IMG/VR virus record: IMGVR_UViG_3300042453_001256
Location: 1 to 23,845 of that record
Direction: 5' to 3' (one strand)
Source of the DNA: a virus
DNA: 23,845 nucleotides
The translations under genes and the position numbers were made by a program. The notes under the pieces were generated by a model, which was not told the DNA's origin, made no database searches, and saw only the letters and a program-made list of their open reading frames with translations. This document shows, one piece after another, positions 13,259 to 21,113 of this stretch. How positions within the stretch are numbered: position 1 is the stretch's first letter; each line of letters starts with the position of its first letter.

Positions 13259-13432
13259 ATGACATCAATCGACGCCCGCACGCTCGCCACGGCCCTCGCC
13301 ATACTTGAATGGACGAAGACTATCCCGCCCAGCGCCCAGCACCAGCCGCCGCTCGACTATTCCGTCATCCTTGACGCGCGCATCGCGCTTAGGCTTGCCC
13401 TCGAATCCCTGAAATTCGAGGTCAAGAAATGA
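13259..13432 (+). CDS. Hypothetical early protein (57 aa)
   Basis: ATG 13259 follows AAGGAG at a perfect spacing of 8 nt; the site lies in the last codons of the preceding gene. The protein begins MTSIDARTLATALAILEWTK and is mostly helical with a Pro-rich hinge (TIPPSAQHQPPLDY), ending in FEVKK. TGA overlaps the next ATG. No cysteine, no membrane segment. Function not recognised. Confidence 0.62.
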   Translation: MTSIDARTLATALAILEWTKTIPPSAQHQPPLDYSVILDARIALRLALESLKFEVKK

Positions 13433-13800
13433 AGACAATCGAACTGAAAGGTGCTGCGCTTGATTGGGCGGTAATGAAGGCCGAAGGCCCGGATTCATTT
13501 GCCGCAACCGTGTATTACGATGGCGATACGCCGTTATGTATCGACGATCAATGCGATGTTCCTGAAATCTGGAGTCCGTCAACCGACTGGTCCCAAGGTG
13601 GACCGATAATTGAGAGGGAGGGGATCAATCTGGACAACTACGCTAAGAGTCCGCAATGGAGTGCGTGGACACCGGCGCCCGAACGGAAGTCGGGAGAGGC
13701 GCAAGCATACGGACCCACGCCCCTGATCGCAGCGATGCGCTGCTACGTCGCGTCAAAACTCGGTGATGAGATTAATTTTTTATCTGAGGCCAAGAAATGA
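13429..13800 (+). CDS. NinX-like protein (DUF2591)
   Basis: A 123-aa protein whose pattern I recognise: KTIELKGAALDWAVMKAEG, residues 2-20; TDWSQGGPIIEREGINL, about 58-74; and the end TPLIAAMRCYVASKLGDEIN, about 96-115. These are the blocks of DUF2591, the family of phage P22 NinX. NinX lies in the nin region of lambdoid phages and its biochemical role is unknown to me. ATG 13429 overlaps the previous stop. The length is normal for the family. Confidence 0.85.
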   Translation: MKTIELKGAALDWAVMKAEGPDSFAATVYYDGDTPLCIDDQCDVPEIWSPSTDWSQGGPIIEREGINLDNYAKSPQWSAWTPAPERKSGEAQAYGPTPLIAAMRCYVASKLGDEINFLSEAKK

Positions 13801-13859
13801 TAACGGCCGCCCTGCTTGCTTTGCTCGCGGCCGTGATTGCTGTTATCCTGCGCCTGTAG
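13797..13859 (+). CDS. Tiny hydrophobic peptide (20 aa)
   Basis: ATG 13797 overlaps the NinX stop; 20 codons, MITAALLALLAAVIAVILRL, end at TAG 13859, just before the operon terminator. Nearly every residue is hydrophobic, so it would make one membrane helix with a final Arg. Its clean overlap suggests real, coupled translation. It resembles small membrane-acting or type I toxin-like peptides only in size and composition; nothing confirms that. Confidence 0.45.
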   Translation: MITAALLALLAAVIAVILRL

Positions 13860-13897
13860 TCTCTGGTCTCTCCTCCTCCGGCGCCTCATGCGCCGTT

Positions 13898-13926
13898 CAC
13901 CCGCCACTAGGCGGGTGTTTTCTTTT
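13898..13926 (+). terminator. Strong intrinsic terminator of the early operon
   Basis: A perfect 8-bp stem CACCCGCC / GGCGGGTG with loop ACTA is followed by TTTTCTTTT. A second hairpin, GGCGC-CTCAT-GCGCC at 13880-13894, lies just before it. The T tract overlaps the stop of the converging primase-helicase gene. On the minus strand there is no T tract, so termination is mostly one-way. Confidence 0.88.
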
Positions 13927-16192
13927 ACACCGCCCGAAGCCCCGGCCCTGACTTCGCCCGCTCGCACAGGCGCCGGACCTCGGATCGATTCTCGCCCAGC
14001 CGCTCCCAGACATCAGGCGCGCACATGACATGCGTTTTAGTGCCGTGCTCGACCGTCTTGACCCGCCCGAGGTCCAGCCAACCCGCGTCCCTGAACGCTC
14101 TAAACAGCGCCCAGACGGAACAGCGCGCGCCTACGGGCATGTGACCCGCTAGTCGGTCACACAATTGTGGCCACGGCCCCTGAGCGGCCCCTAGCGCGAA
14201 CTCGCCCCTACGCTCAGTCATCATCTCAATCAGGGTCGCCTCGACGGGCGACAAGGCCGCTTGCGTCATGATCGCCTTCGCTTCCGTCGTCATCGGCGCC
14301 GCGCCAGGGCTAAACCGCGAGACGTCACGCGCGCGCAGGTAACCCGCGATCACGTCAAACCCGTTACGGTCCTTGTACCAGTCCCAAAGCCGCGTTGCGT
14401 CACGGTCGGCCATACGCTCCGCGTCAGACCATATGACAAACCAGCGCCGGTCGTCGCCGGTCAGTACGATCGGCACGCGCTCATTCGAAAACGCGATCAC
14501 GGCCAAGCGGTTCAAAATGTCAACCGGGTGCAGTCCCTTGCGGTTCACCGATAAGGTCTCCGGGGGCGCCGCCAGCATGGGCTTGAGCCGGTTCTCGAGC
14601 GCGCGACGGTCAGCCGCCTCGACCTGCCGCAGTTCGTTAATGACCATGACTTCCGACATCAGCGCATAGCCCCACTGACTGGTCAATTCCTCGTTCTTGA
14701 CGATTGCGACGTTCGCCTTGCCCAAACCTCCAATCGCGTACAGGAACGGCGCCCAGAGCGTATCCTTGCCGCTGCCAGGTATGCCGCCATGCAGCACGCC
14801 GTGATTGATCTTGACGGCTGGGTGTTGGACCTTGAAGGCCATCCAGTCCAGCACGTGCTCGCGCTCGACCGCGTCCGGGATCATCCGCTCGGCATGCGCA
14901 AGCCAAGCCGACACGTCGCCGCTCGACCCGACCGGCCGCCCGTCCCGCCAGAGATTCGCGAAGACGTCGCCCGCCCGTGACACCAGCACGCCGTCGCCCG
15001 CAGCGTAGGTGACGCCCTGCAACACCCGCGCGCCCATGGCCTGTCTGTTCTCGTCAAACGATACGCTCGCCTCAATCCGGCGCGGCTTGCCGCCGGTCGC
15101 GTGAATCGACCGGCAGTCGACGTGCCGGAATATCGCGTTGAAGTTGGCCCGCGAGTACTCCTTCCGTTCTACCAGGTCAAAATAACCGTCATCCGCGTGA
15201 AGGTACGCGAACCGCTCGAACCAGCCCGCCTTCTCGACCCGCCCGGCCTCGCGCCGGTCGGCCTCGGCGACCACCGCCGCCGCGTCGTCAGGGTAAGCCT
15301 CGGTCGGCGCCACCCGCGCGAGCGCACCCGCCATCTGCGCCTGCACAAGCTCATCGCGCAGTCCGTAGCCGACTTTCGGCCCGCCCTGCTCGGCGACCCA
15401 GTCCAAAAACCGCACACTGTCCCAACCGGCGCAGTGCCCGTGCAGACACTTGAACGCACGCGACGCTGGAAAATACCGGCCCTCGGGGTCATCGTTCGAG
15501 TGTTCGTCCGCATTCGGGCAGACCACGCCCGCCCAGCCGGCACTGTTCGGCCGCTCGAGCAGCCAGCCCTTCGCAGCCAGCCAGCCCAGCACCTCGTCGT
15601 CGGCGCCGTCGTCGACGATCACGCTCGACACGTCAGCAGACGGGGCGCCCGGCGTGACGCCCAGCGCCGCGCAGACCTCAGCGAGCGAGTATTCACGCGA
15701 AGGGTCGAACTCGACCAGGCGAGACTCAAACCCATCGCGGCCCGGCTTCAGGTTGACGCTGCCCGGCAGCCGGAAATTGCGCACCGCGTTAGTCGCGCCC
15801 TCGTCGGTCCACCCGGCCGCCGCCATAGCCAGCATGGCCGCTGTGAACTCAACCTTGGTCGGCTGGTCGTCGAACCGGAAAGCGTAGCCCCATTGTTCAT
15901 TACCGGGCGAGGTTTCCATCCGCCAGGTCGGCGCAAGCGGCGGCTGCTTCAGCACCTTCGTGCCGATGTCGTCCAGCATCAAGACGAGAACGTGCTCGAT
16001 GTTGTCGCGGGTGAAGCTGAAGCGGTCCTTTAGCCGCTCCTCGATGAAGCTGCCGGTGTTGCCGTACCAGGCGCCGCCCGGTCGGTAGTCACGCGGCAGC
16101 GTCGCGATGTAGCCGCGCCCACGCTGGCGTACCAGCAGCGCCGTCTCGCCCTCGGCCGCAAGGCCGGTCAGCCATTGAATGAAGTCAGTCAT
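13925..16192 (-). CDS. Primase-helicase fusion (DUF5906/D5-type ATPase)
   Basis: A 755-aa protein likely to prime and unwind phage DNA. Residues 40-160 look like an archaeo-eukaryotic or RepB-type primase core (VLVLMLDDIGTK at 68-79). A Cys/His set follows at Cys225, His231, Cys249, His251 and Cys254 (FKCLHGHC), a probable zinc site. The C-terminal SF3-type ATPase has Walker A HGGIPGSGKDT at 468-478 and a Walker B-like VMVINE at 515-520; LAVIAFSNERVPIVL at 563-577 matches the sensor-type block with its Asn. ATG 16192 overlaps the polymerase TGA, so the two are coupled. This design is common in phages that also carry a family A polymerase. Confidence 0.88.
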   Translation of the reverse strand: MTDFIQWLTGLAAEGETALLVRQRGRGYIATLPRDYRPGGAWYGNTGSFIEERLKDRFSFTRDNIEHVLVLMLDDIGTKVLKQPPLAPTWRMETSPGNEQWGYAFRFDDQPTKVEFTAAMLAMAAAGWTDEGATNAVRNFRLPGSVNLKPGRDGFESRLVEFDPSREYSLAEVCAALGVTPGAPSADVSSVIVDDGADDEVLGWLAAKGWLLERPNSAGWAGVVCPNADEHSNDDPEGRYFPASRAFKCLHGHCAGWDSVRFLDWVAEQGGPKVGYGLRDELVQAQMAGALARVAPTEAYPDDAAAVVAEADRREAGRVEKAGWFERFAYLHADDGYFDLVERKEYSRANFNAIFRHVDCRSIHATGGKPRRIEASVSFDENRQAMGARVLQGVTYAAGDGVLVSRAGDVFANLWRDGRPVGSSGDVSAWLAHAERMIPDAVEREHVLDWMAFKVQHPAVKINHGVLHGGIPGSGKDTLWAPFLYAIGGLGKANVAIVKNEELTSQWGYALMSEVMVINELRQVEAADRRALENRLKPMLAAPPETLSVNRKGLHPVDILNRLAVIAFSNERVPIVLTGDDRRWFVIWSDAERMADRDATRLWDWYKDRNGFDVIAGYLRARDVSRFSPGAAPMTTEAKAIMTQAALSPVEATLIEMMTERRGEFALGAAQGPWPQLCDRLAGHMPVGARCSVWALFRAFRDAGWLDLGRVKTVEHGTKTHVMCAPDVWERLGENRSEVRRLCERAKSGPGLRAV

Positions 16193-18135
16193 TTGCCATA
16201 CCTCGCCATTACTTTAGCCTCCACTGCCAACGGCAGTCCCTGCGCCCACTCGGGCGGTGTCGTCATCACTCGTTCCAGCATCGTCTTGACCTCCTCTGGT
16301 CTGTCTGTCTCGATCACGATCTCGTCATGGACGTGCAGCACCACGTCGTCCAACTGTCGCAGCGCCCCGCGCAGGATGTCGTGCGCGGCCGCCTGCGTCA
16401 GATTCTCGTCGGCCAGGCCGCGCCACAGGCGCGCCCTCGGCCATTCGCGCGCGTCAGCCGCCGGCTTCCAAGACGCCTTCGCGTACGTTATCTCGTCACC
16501 CTCGATCCGGGCATACGGGTAGCACAGGATCCGACCGGACGGCAGCGCGTACCAGAGGTGCGTCCCGTCGTACATATAGGTCGCGCGGCCAGCCTCGTAA
16601 GCGGTCCCCTTGTGCCGCATCGCGGACCAGTAAGCCCGCTCGATGTCGGACCAGAACGCGCTCGCCCACGGGTTCGCGCGACGCCAAGCGTCGACGATCC
16701 GCTGCGCCTGCGCCTCCTCGATCCGCACGCCGTAACCGCGACCCATCGCCGCGAACGCCCCGACGCCGCCCCCGAACCCGAGCGCGAGTTCTTGCACCTT
16801 GCCGACCTGTCTCTGGTCGTCGGTGACGTCCTCATAGGCCACGCCGTAGGTGGCGGCCGCGTTGACCTTGTAGGGGTCAAGCTTGCGCCTGAACACGTCC
16901 AGCTTCGCCTCGCCCGCGACCGACTTCGCGAGCCAAGGATTGACCCGGCCCTCGATCGCCGACCAGTCTGCCACCACGAACGACTTGCCGGGGTCGGGCA
17001 GCAACGTTGGCCGGAGCATAAGCTTCAGCACGTCGGTCACCCGCGTGCCGTGCGTCGGCGCAAGCGGCGCCCGCGCCATCATGCTGGTCCGGACCTCTAA
17101 TGGAGCTTTTGCGGCTTTTCGAGGGATGTTGTGGACCTGCGCTCCGTAGCTGCTTGCGCGTCCTGTAGCTGCTCCACCAGCGAAGACAAATGCGCCTCTA
17201 ACTCGCGCGTCCTCCGGATCAGCCAAGGCAGCGAGCTTTGCATACTTCGCGACCGCAGAAGCCCAGAGGTCGTCCGTACACTGGATGACCTCGGCAACAA
17301 TGGGCGATACCTCATCATCATCTCCAAACGCGAGCAGGTTCGCCCGCACTGATTTGTCAAGCGAGTCCTTGGCCTCACCACCCTTGAAACTGACGGCCAT
17401 GCGGCGCGCCCTCGGCCCCAGCCGCTCCAGCACCCACTGGCGCAGCACGGGCGAGCGCACCGTGCGCACCGCGCCGTCGGTCAGTTCGCGCACCCGCGCC
17501 GTGATGTCGACCTGCTCTTGCGCCGCATAGGCGAGCGCCGCATGGCAGAGCGCCACGTCCACCCGCACGCCGCGATCGTTGATCCGCTCGTTCACATGGT
17601 AGTCCGCAAGCTCGGTCGGCGACAACGGCCGCAAGCCCTTACTAATCGCCCGCATCGCCCGCACGTCCTGAGCGCAGTATTCGAACAAGTCTTGCATGTC
17701 CTGCTCAGTGTGCTTGAAGGGCGGCACGCAGCACTTCCGCACGAGCGCCGCGCCGCGATGGTCTTTCTTCATCGACGCGCCCGCGAACCGGCCGACGTCC
17801 TCAAGCGAGCCAGGCGCACAGTTGGCGCGCGCCTGCGCGGCGGTGCAGTAGAACTGCTCCAGACGCGGCTCGGGCACCTCAAAGTCCGGGCAGAGCACAT
17901 ACCAGAAGATCAGCCGCTCGAAGGCGGCGTTGTGCGCGGCGATGGTGTCCAGATTCTGGATGCCATCCCGCACAGCCTGCGGGAACGGCTGGTCGGGCGT
18001 CCAGACCTGCACGTCCTCGTCGTCGACCGCCCAGGCCATGCAGAGCACCCGCGTGCTCGGGTCTTGAGCGTAGGTGTACGACCCGCGCGCGATCAGGTCG
18101 CACTCGGAGCGCGTCTCGAAGTCGATCCAGATCAT
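16189..18135 (-). CDS. DNA polymerase, family A, with 3'-5' exonuclease domain
   Basis: A 648-aa replicative polymerase. The exonuclease has IDFETRS (Asp5, Glu7), AHNAAFER (Asn69, with Glu73 at the usual Asp position) and YCAQD (Tyr153, Asp157). The polymerase has the TGRASSYGAQVHNIPR block at 324-339, motif A VADWSAIEGR with Asp390, motif B RQVGKVQELALGFGGG at 442-457, and motif C HVHDE with Asp604. No 5'-nuclease domain is present. ATG 18135 is chosen because GGAGG lies 4 nt upstream; the longer frame would start inside that site. It follows a UUCG hairpin and overlaps the primase gene. Confidence 0.95.
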   Translation of the reverse strand: MIWIDFETRSECDLIARGSYTYAQDPSTRVLCMAWAVDDEDVQVWTPDQPFPQAVRDGIQNLDTIAAHNAAFERLIFWYVLCPDFEVPEPRLEQFYCTAAQARANCAPGSLEDVGRFAGASMKKDHRGAALVRKCCVPPFKHTEQDMQDLFEYCAQDVRAMRAISKGLRPLSPTELADYHVNERINDRGVRVDVALCHAALAYAAQEQVDITARVRELTDGAVRTVRSPVLRQWVLERLGPRARRMAVSFKGGEAKDSLDKSVRANLLAFGDDDEVSPIVAEVIQCTDDLWASAVAKYAKLAALADPEDARVRGAFVFAGGAATGRASSYGAQVHNIPRKAAKAPLEVRTSMMARAPLAPTHGTRVTDVLKLMLRPTLLPDPGKSFVVADWSAIEGRVNPWLAKSVAGEAKLDVFRRKLDPYKVNAAATYGVAYEDVTDDQRQVGKVQELALGFGGGVGAFAAMGRGYGVRIEEAQAQRIVDAWRRANPWASAFWSDIERAYWSAMRHKGTAYEAGRATYMYDGTHLWYALPSGRILCYPYARIEGDEITYAKASWKPAADAREWPRARLWRGLADENLTQAAAHDILRGALRQLDDVVLHVHDEIVIETDRPEEVKTMLERVMTTPPEWAQGLPLAVEAKVMARYGK

Positions 18136-18152
18136 TGATCCTCCAGATGGCA

Positions 18153-18172
18153 ACGGGGGCCGAAGCCCCCGT
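18153..18172 (-). terminator. UUCG-capped intergenic hairpin, copy 4
   Basis: The same GGGGGCTTCGGCCCCC core as near the left end, here extended to an 8-bp stem (ACGGGGGC/GCCCCCGT) on the minus strand. It lies between the 212-aa gene and the polymerase ribosome site. TTGCC follows, so no terminator tail is present. An attenuating or RNA-stabilising role is likely. Confidence 0.6.
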
Positions 18173-18190
18173 CACCTTACTGCTTAACGA

Positions 18191-18829
18191 TCAGGCCGTG
18201 CGACGCTGACGCCGACGCGGCTCTTCGCCACCAGCCTCGGGGGCGTCCGAGGTTTGGACACCCTCACCTTCCATCGTCAGCCAGTCGACGATCTCGAACA
18301 CGGGCGTGAAGACCCGGCCGTAGCTCTTGTGCTGGTAGTGGTCGTTTTTCAGTTCCACTACAGCCACCGGCCGCGACTGGTCCTTCATCACCTGATTGGC
18401 GATAGCCGTGCCGAGCGTCTGCACCGACCGCTTACCGCCGACTGAGATCGCGCTGAACCGCGCCTCCATCCCGGCGTCATCGCCATCGAGCGCCTTCAGG
18501 CTGAAGCCGAACTGCTGCTCCCAGCCCCGCTCCGCGCCTGCGGGCGGCACGCCGACCTCAGGCAGCGGCTCGGTGAGCGGCGCCATGTGCTCGGCAAGCA
18601 CCTCACCCTTGCCCCACGCGATGAAGCCGTGGACGAACGAGAACGGATTGACCGCCCAGCGCGTGCCCTTCTCGACCTCGGTCTGGTCAGCGCCGAACAC
18701 CCAGTGCCCGGTCTTGTCCATCTTGAGGATCACCATCGTTGACGGCGTCGCCTGCTCAAGCTTCTTAAGCGACTCGGCCACAGCGGTGACGGGAAGGTTG
18801 GCGCCAGAGAAAATTGCAAGATTTGACAT
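18191..18829 (-). CDS. Replication-associated protein, possibly ssDNA-binding
   Basis: A 212-aa protein between the Fe-S nuclease and the polymerase genes. ATG 18829 has GAAAGG 8 nt upstream, the late-type site pattern; the upstream Met would lie in that site. It begins MSNLAIFSGANLPVTAVAES and has beta-rich segments (VILKMDKTGHWVFG; WAVNPFSFVHGFIAWGKGEV; RPVAVVELKNDHYQHKSYGR). The C-terminal 25 residues are disordered and end RRRQRRTA. In many phages the slot next to DUF2800 and PolA holds an ssDNA-binding protein, hence the suggestion, but I see no diagnostic OB-fold motif, and the basic tail differs from bacterial SSB's acidic tip. Confidence 0.55.
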   Translation of the reverse strand: MSNLAIFSGANLPVTAVAESLKKLEQATPSTMVILKMDKTGHWVFGADQTEVEKGTRWAVNPFSFVHGFIAWGKGEVLAEHMAPLTEPLPEVGVPPAGAERGWEQQFGFSLKALDGDDAGMEARFSAISVGGKRSVQTLGTAIANQVMKDQSRPVAVVELKNDHYQHKSYGRVFTPVFEIVDWLTMEGEGVQTSDAPEAGGEEPRRRQRRTA

Positions 18830-18840
18830 GACAGTACCTT

Positions 18841-19932
18841 TCAAACGATTTTAGAGAGGGCAGCGGTCATCTGCTGCCCGAGTAGCACCTTCGCGGGCCG
18901 GGGATCGCTCTCCGGTGCGATGGTGTCGCCAGAACTGATAGAAGTCACGACATCGGCCGGCAGAGCGATCTTGTGCTTCTTGAGCACCTTCTCGATCTGC
19001 GCGACAGAGCGCACTTCCATTAGTTCAGACTCAGGGGCGCCGGCGGCGACAAGCGCAGCCAGCGCGTCGGCATCACTGGTCCATTTGCGGCGCGCGATCT
19101 TAGGCACAAGCTTCCAGCCCGGCACCGGCAGACCGGCCTCAAGCTTCTGCTGCACCAGCCCGCGCGCAGCGGTCGCGAACGACTCCAGCATATCAGCAAG
19201 CTCAAGCGCCCGCCCGAGGTCAGCGTCCGACAGGTCTTGAAGCTTCTGCCGCACCAGCCGGTCGACGGCGCCGGTCTGCTGGGGGCAGATCACTTTAGCA
19301 GGGCAGAACCGGCAGTGCGAGCCGACCGCAAGCGGCGGGCTGTCGTGCTCGGCCAGACGGAGCGCGTGACGCAGGTCGGCCTCGAAGTCCAACAGTCGGC
19401 TGATGTCGGTGCGCCAGCGGCGCACCTGTGGCGGCTGAACGATAATCAGTTCGACCGTCGCGGCGTCACGCAGCGCCCAGTGGTTCGAGCGCAGCGCCGC
19501 CAAGGCGTAGAACATCAACTGCGGGTTGTTCTCGGCCTCGACGATGACGCCGTCGCCGAACTTCCAATCGACGACGTAAGCGTGATTGCGCGACTTTGCG
19601 ATGAAGTCAACCGTGCCGAAGGCGCCCGGCACCTCGTCCCATCGGACGATCGTCTCGCAGTCGTAGTCCAGCGTACCGGGCCGCTCGGCCTCAAGCTCGT
19701 CCACAAACTCCAACGCGAAGCGGATCTTGTCCTCCTCCTCGTTGGTGTAGTCGGACCACTTCAGGTCGCCCTCAAGGATCTGACGCTCGATGGCGTCATG
19801 CAGACGCGTGCCCTGCGCCATATAGGCGTTCTCCAGTTGCGGCGGCGCCTTCTGGACGAGCTGCACGCTGCCAGGGCAGGCAATGACGCGACCGGCGGAC
19901 GAGCCGCCGACGATGGTGGAGTGGGCGCTCAT
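18841..19932 (-). CDS. PD-(D/E)XK Fe-S exonuclease, DUF2800 type
   Basis: A 363-aa nuclease of the RecB/Cas4-like fold. Visible motifs are His45 (GTRLHDAIER), Asp109 (GTVDFIAKS), Asp122 and Lys124 (YVVDWKFGDG) and Gln138 to Tyr142 (NPQLMFYALA). Four cysteines (Cys19 in VIACPGSV; Cys207, Cys210 and Cys216 in CRFCPAKVIC) match the split iron-sulphur ligand pattern of Cas4/AddB-type enzymes. ATG 19932 overlaps the preceding stop and defines the start. DUF2800 genes are regular neighbours of phage polA genes; a role in recombination or end processing is inferred. Confidence 0.88.
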   Translation of the reverse strand: MSAHSTIVGGSSAGRVIACPGSVQLVQKAPPQLENAYMAQGTRLHDAIERQILEGDLKWSDYTNEEEDKIRFALEFVDELEAERPGTLDYDCETIVRWDEVPGAFGTVDFIAKSRNHAYVVDWKFGDGVIVEAENNPQLMFYALAALRSNHWALRDAATVELIIVQPPQVRRWRTDISRLLDFEADLRHALRLAEHDSPPLAVGSHCRFCPAKVICPQQTGAVDRLVRQKLQDLSDADLGRALELADMLESFATAARGLVQQKLEAGLPVPGWKLVPKIARRKWTSDADALAALVAAGAPESELMEVRSVAQIEKVLKKHKIALPADVVTSISSGDTIAPESDPRPAKVLLGQQMTAALSKIV

Positions 19933-20171
19933 GGCGTCACCTCGTTGACGACACCGTCGACGCCGCGCTTCCAAAGGAGTTTAGGCTGGTACCGCGCGCC
20001 CTTCAGCAACAACTGCTGCGCGCTGTAGCGGTCGAAGTTGTGCTTGCCGTAACCGGGACCAACGTAGATGTCGACATTCCGGTAGTGGGGCAGGTAGGGC
20101 ACGCCGTTCAGGACGAGCGCGTACATGGCGAACCGTTCTTTGGGGAGGTTGGAGCCTAGAAGATTGGACAT
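19929..20171 (-). CDS. Hypothetical replication-operon protein (80 aa)
   Basis: Starts MSNLLGSNLPKERFAMYALV at ATG 20171, with AAGGA 6 nt upstream. Another ATG at 20204, one base after the previous stop and with a GGAG 9 nt away, would add 11 residues and is the alternative. The protein has several Tyr and Asn residues (YLPHYRNVDIYVGPGYGKHN) and a basic core. Its first codons resemble those of the 212-aa neighbour. The stop overlaps the Fe-S nuclease start. No family recognised. Confidence 0.6.
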   Translation of the reverse strand: MSNLLGSNLPKERFAMYALVLNGVPYLPHYRNVDIYVGPGYGKHNFDRYSAQQLLLKGARYQPKLLWKRGVDGVVNEVTP

Positions 20172-20205
20172 TACTGTTCCTTGGCTGACGTTAGCAGATG
20201 GCATT

Positions 20206-20529
20206 TCAGTTGACTCCAGTAGATTGACGGGACTTCTTTGCTTCTTTGTGCACCATCGCAGCAAGCCATTGAGCAAACTTAAGCTCTGTCGATAGATTGC
20301 TTTTGTTGTGCGCCTGTGAGACGCCCCAACTGCACCGATGACGCAGGCACAGATAGGGCGGGTCAGCGTCGTGCATGAAAGCGTGCGCGAAATCTACGCC
20401 TTCATGGCTGCCGCACAGGTCGCACCCTGCGTCGTTCATGTGCCCGCGTTCTTCGTCAAACACTTGACGAATGGCCGCGTACAGGGCGCGCACTTTAGCT
20501 TGCGCTTCAGGGTTTGTCAGGAGCGCCAA
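20206..20529 (-). CDS. Putative zinc-binding protein, possibly HNH-like
   Basis: A 107-aa protein if translation begins at TTG 20529, which has a perfect AAGGAG 6 nt upstream; a TTG 21 bases earlier lacks a site. Cys36-x2-Cys39 (GCDLCGSHEG) and Cys61-x2-His64-x-Cys66 (YLCLRHRC) look like a zinc ligand set, with DFAHAFMHDAD between them and SQAHNKS after. The pattern fits treble-clef or HNH-type folds, including recombination-associated phage proteins, but the nuclease residues are not certain. Its position at the head of the replication operon supports a DNA role. Confidence 0.55.
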   Translation of the reverse strand: MALLTNPEAQAKVRALYAAIRQVFDEERGHMNDAGCDLCGSHEGVDFAHAFMHDADPPYLCLRHRCSWGVSQAHNKSNLSTELKFAQWLAAMVHKEAKKSRQSTGVN

Positions 20530-20749
20530 TTTGAACTCCTTCTGCTGCAAGCGTCAAAGGCTCAAACCGCAAGCCGCTTTTGTAGAACTGCCCCGCGTCG
20601 ATCTCAAGCCGCTTGGTGTTGATGATCTGCACCGCCAGCTTGGCGACCGCAGACGCGCGGTGATGGTCGATCTTGCCTGCGCGCAGCAGGTCAAACTCCT
20701 GGAACAGCGCCTCACACAAACCTTGGCTCGTTCGTTTTGTGGACTCCAT
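20507..20749 (-). CDS. Hypothetical first gene of the replication operon (80 aa)
   Basis: ATG 20749 has AGGAG 6 nt upstream and lies about 26 bp from the inferred start of the leftward transcript, so it is the operon's first gene. MESTKRTSQGLCEALFQEFD, then LLRAGKIDHHRASAVAKLAV, is a two-helix pattern with conserved-looking charged residues. A small DNA- or RNA-binding regulator is possible, but no HTH is clear. Its end overlaps the next gene by 23 bp. Confidence 0.6.
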   Translation of the reverse strand: MESTKRTSQGLCEALFQEFDLLRAGKIDHHRASAVAKLAVQIINTKRLEIDAGQFYKSGLRFEPLTLAAEGVQIGAPDKP

Positions 20750-20764
20750 TGAACTCTCCTGTAG

Positions 20765-20793
20765 TTGACTGTGGAGACGCGATCCTATACGAT
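20765..20793 (+). promoter_or_regulatory. Rightward promoter for the nuclease/helicase operon
   Basis: TTGACT (20765-20770), 17-bp spacer and TACGAT (20788-20793) on the plus strand make a good sigma70-type promoter. The expected start near 20800 leaves a leader of about 45 bases with a GGAG before the first gene. Confidence 0.6.
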
Positions 20794-20810
20794 AGTTTCA
20801 AAGTTTGCAA
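20782..20810 (-). promoter_or_regulatory. Leftward promoter for the replication operon
   Basis: On the minus strand TTGCAA (20805-20810), 17-bp spacer and TAGGAT (20782-20787). The two -10 boxes of this and the rightward promoter abut exactly, so both cannot be open at once. Matches are four of six for each box, so the strength is modest. Confidence 0.45.
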
Positions 20811-20846
20811 GTCCTAAACTTTAAAACTTCTTGGAGATCAAAAATT

Positions 20847-21113
20847 TTGGAGAAGGACATTGAGGCATATCTTGTGAAGCGGGTGAAGGCGCTGGGCGGG
20901 TACGCCTACAAGTTCGTCTCGCCGAGCAACAGGGGGGTGGCTGACCGACTGGTCGTGCTGCCGGGGGTCGTGTGGTTCGTAGAGGTCAAGGCCGAAGGCG
21001 GGCGCCTGTCGCCGCTCCAGACGCTCTTCATCGAGCAGATGAAACGGCTGGGCCAGAACGTGATCGTAGTATGGAACAAAGAGGATGTCGACAGATGGAT
21101 AGCAAGTCTATGA
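20847..21113 (+). CDS. VRR-NUC domain nuclease
   Basis: An 88-aa stand-alone VRR-NUC protein of the PD-(D/E)XK superfamily, acting on branched or damaged DNA. Key motifs: Glu2/Glu6 in MEKDIEAYLVKRVKALGG, GVADRLVVLPG with Asp33, FVEVKAEGG with Glu46 and Lys48, and Gln58. The chosen start, TTG 20847, is supported by the family opening and GGAG (spacing 10); ATT 20844 is a less likely alternative, and an earlier TTG at 20805 would lie before the ribosome site. Stop overlaps the next ATG. Length is normal for phage versions. Confidence 0.9.
   Translation: MEKDIEAYLVKRVKALGGYAYKFVSPSNRGVADRLVVLPGVVWFVEVKAEGGRLSPLQTLFIEQMKRLGQNVIVVWNKEDVDRWIASL

Noticed and set aside
15101-16033. 310-codon plus-strand frame opposite the primase-helicase
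   Set aside because: GC-rich antisense shadow; Arg/Val/Pro-rich, no ribosome site, while the minus-strand gene has clear motifs.
18023-18135. Possible exonuclease defect: Glu in place of Asp in the exo II motif of the polymerase
   Set aside because: The HNAxFE form is common in phage family A polymerases as I recall, so it is not taken as a loss of proofreading.
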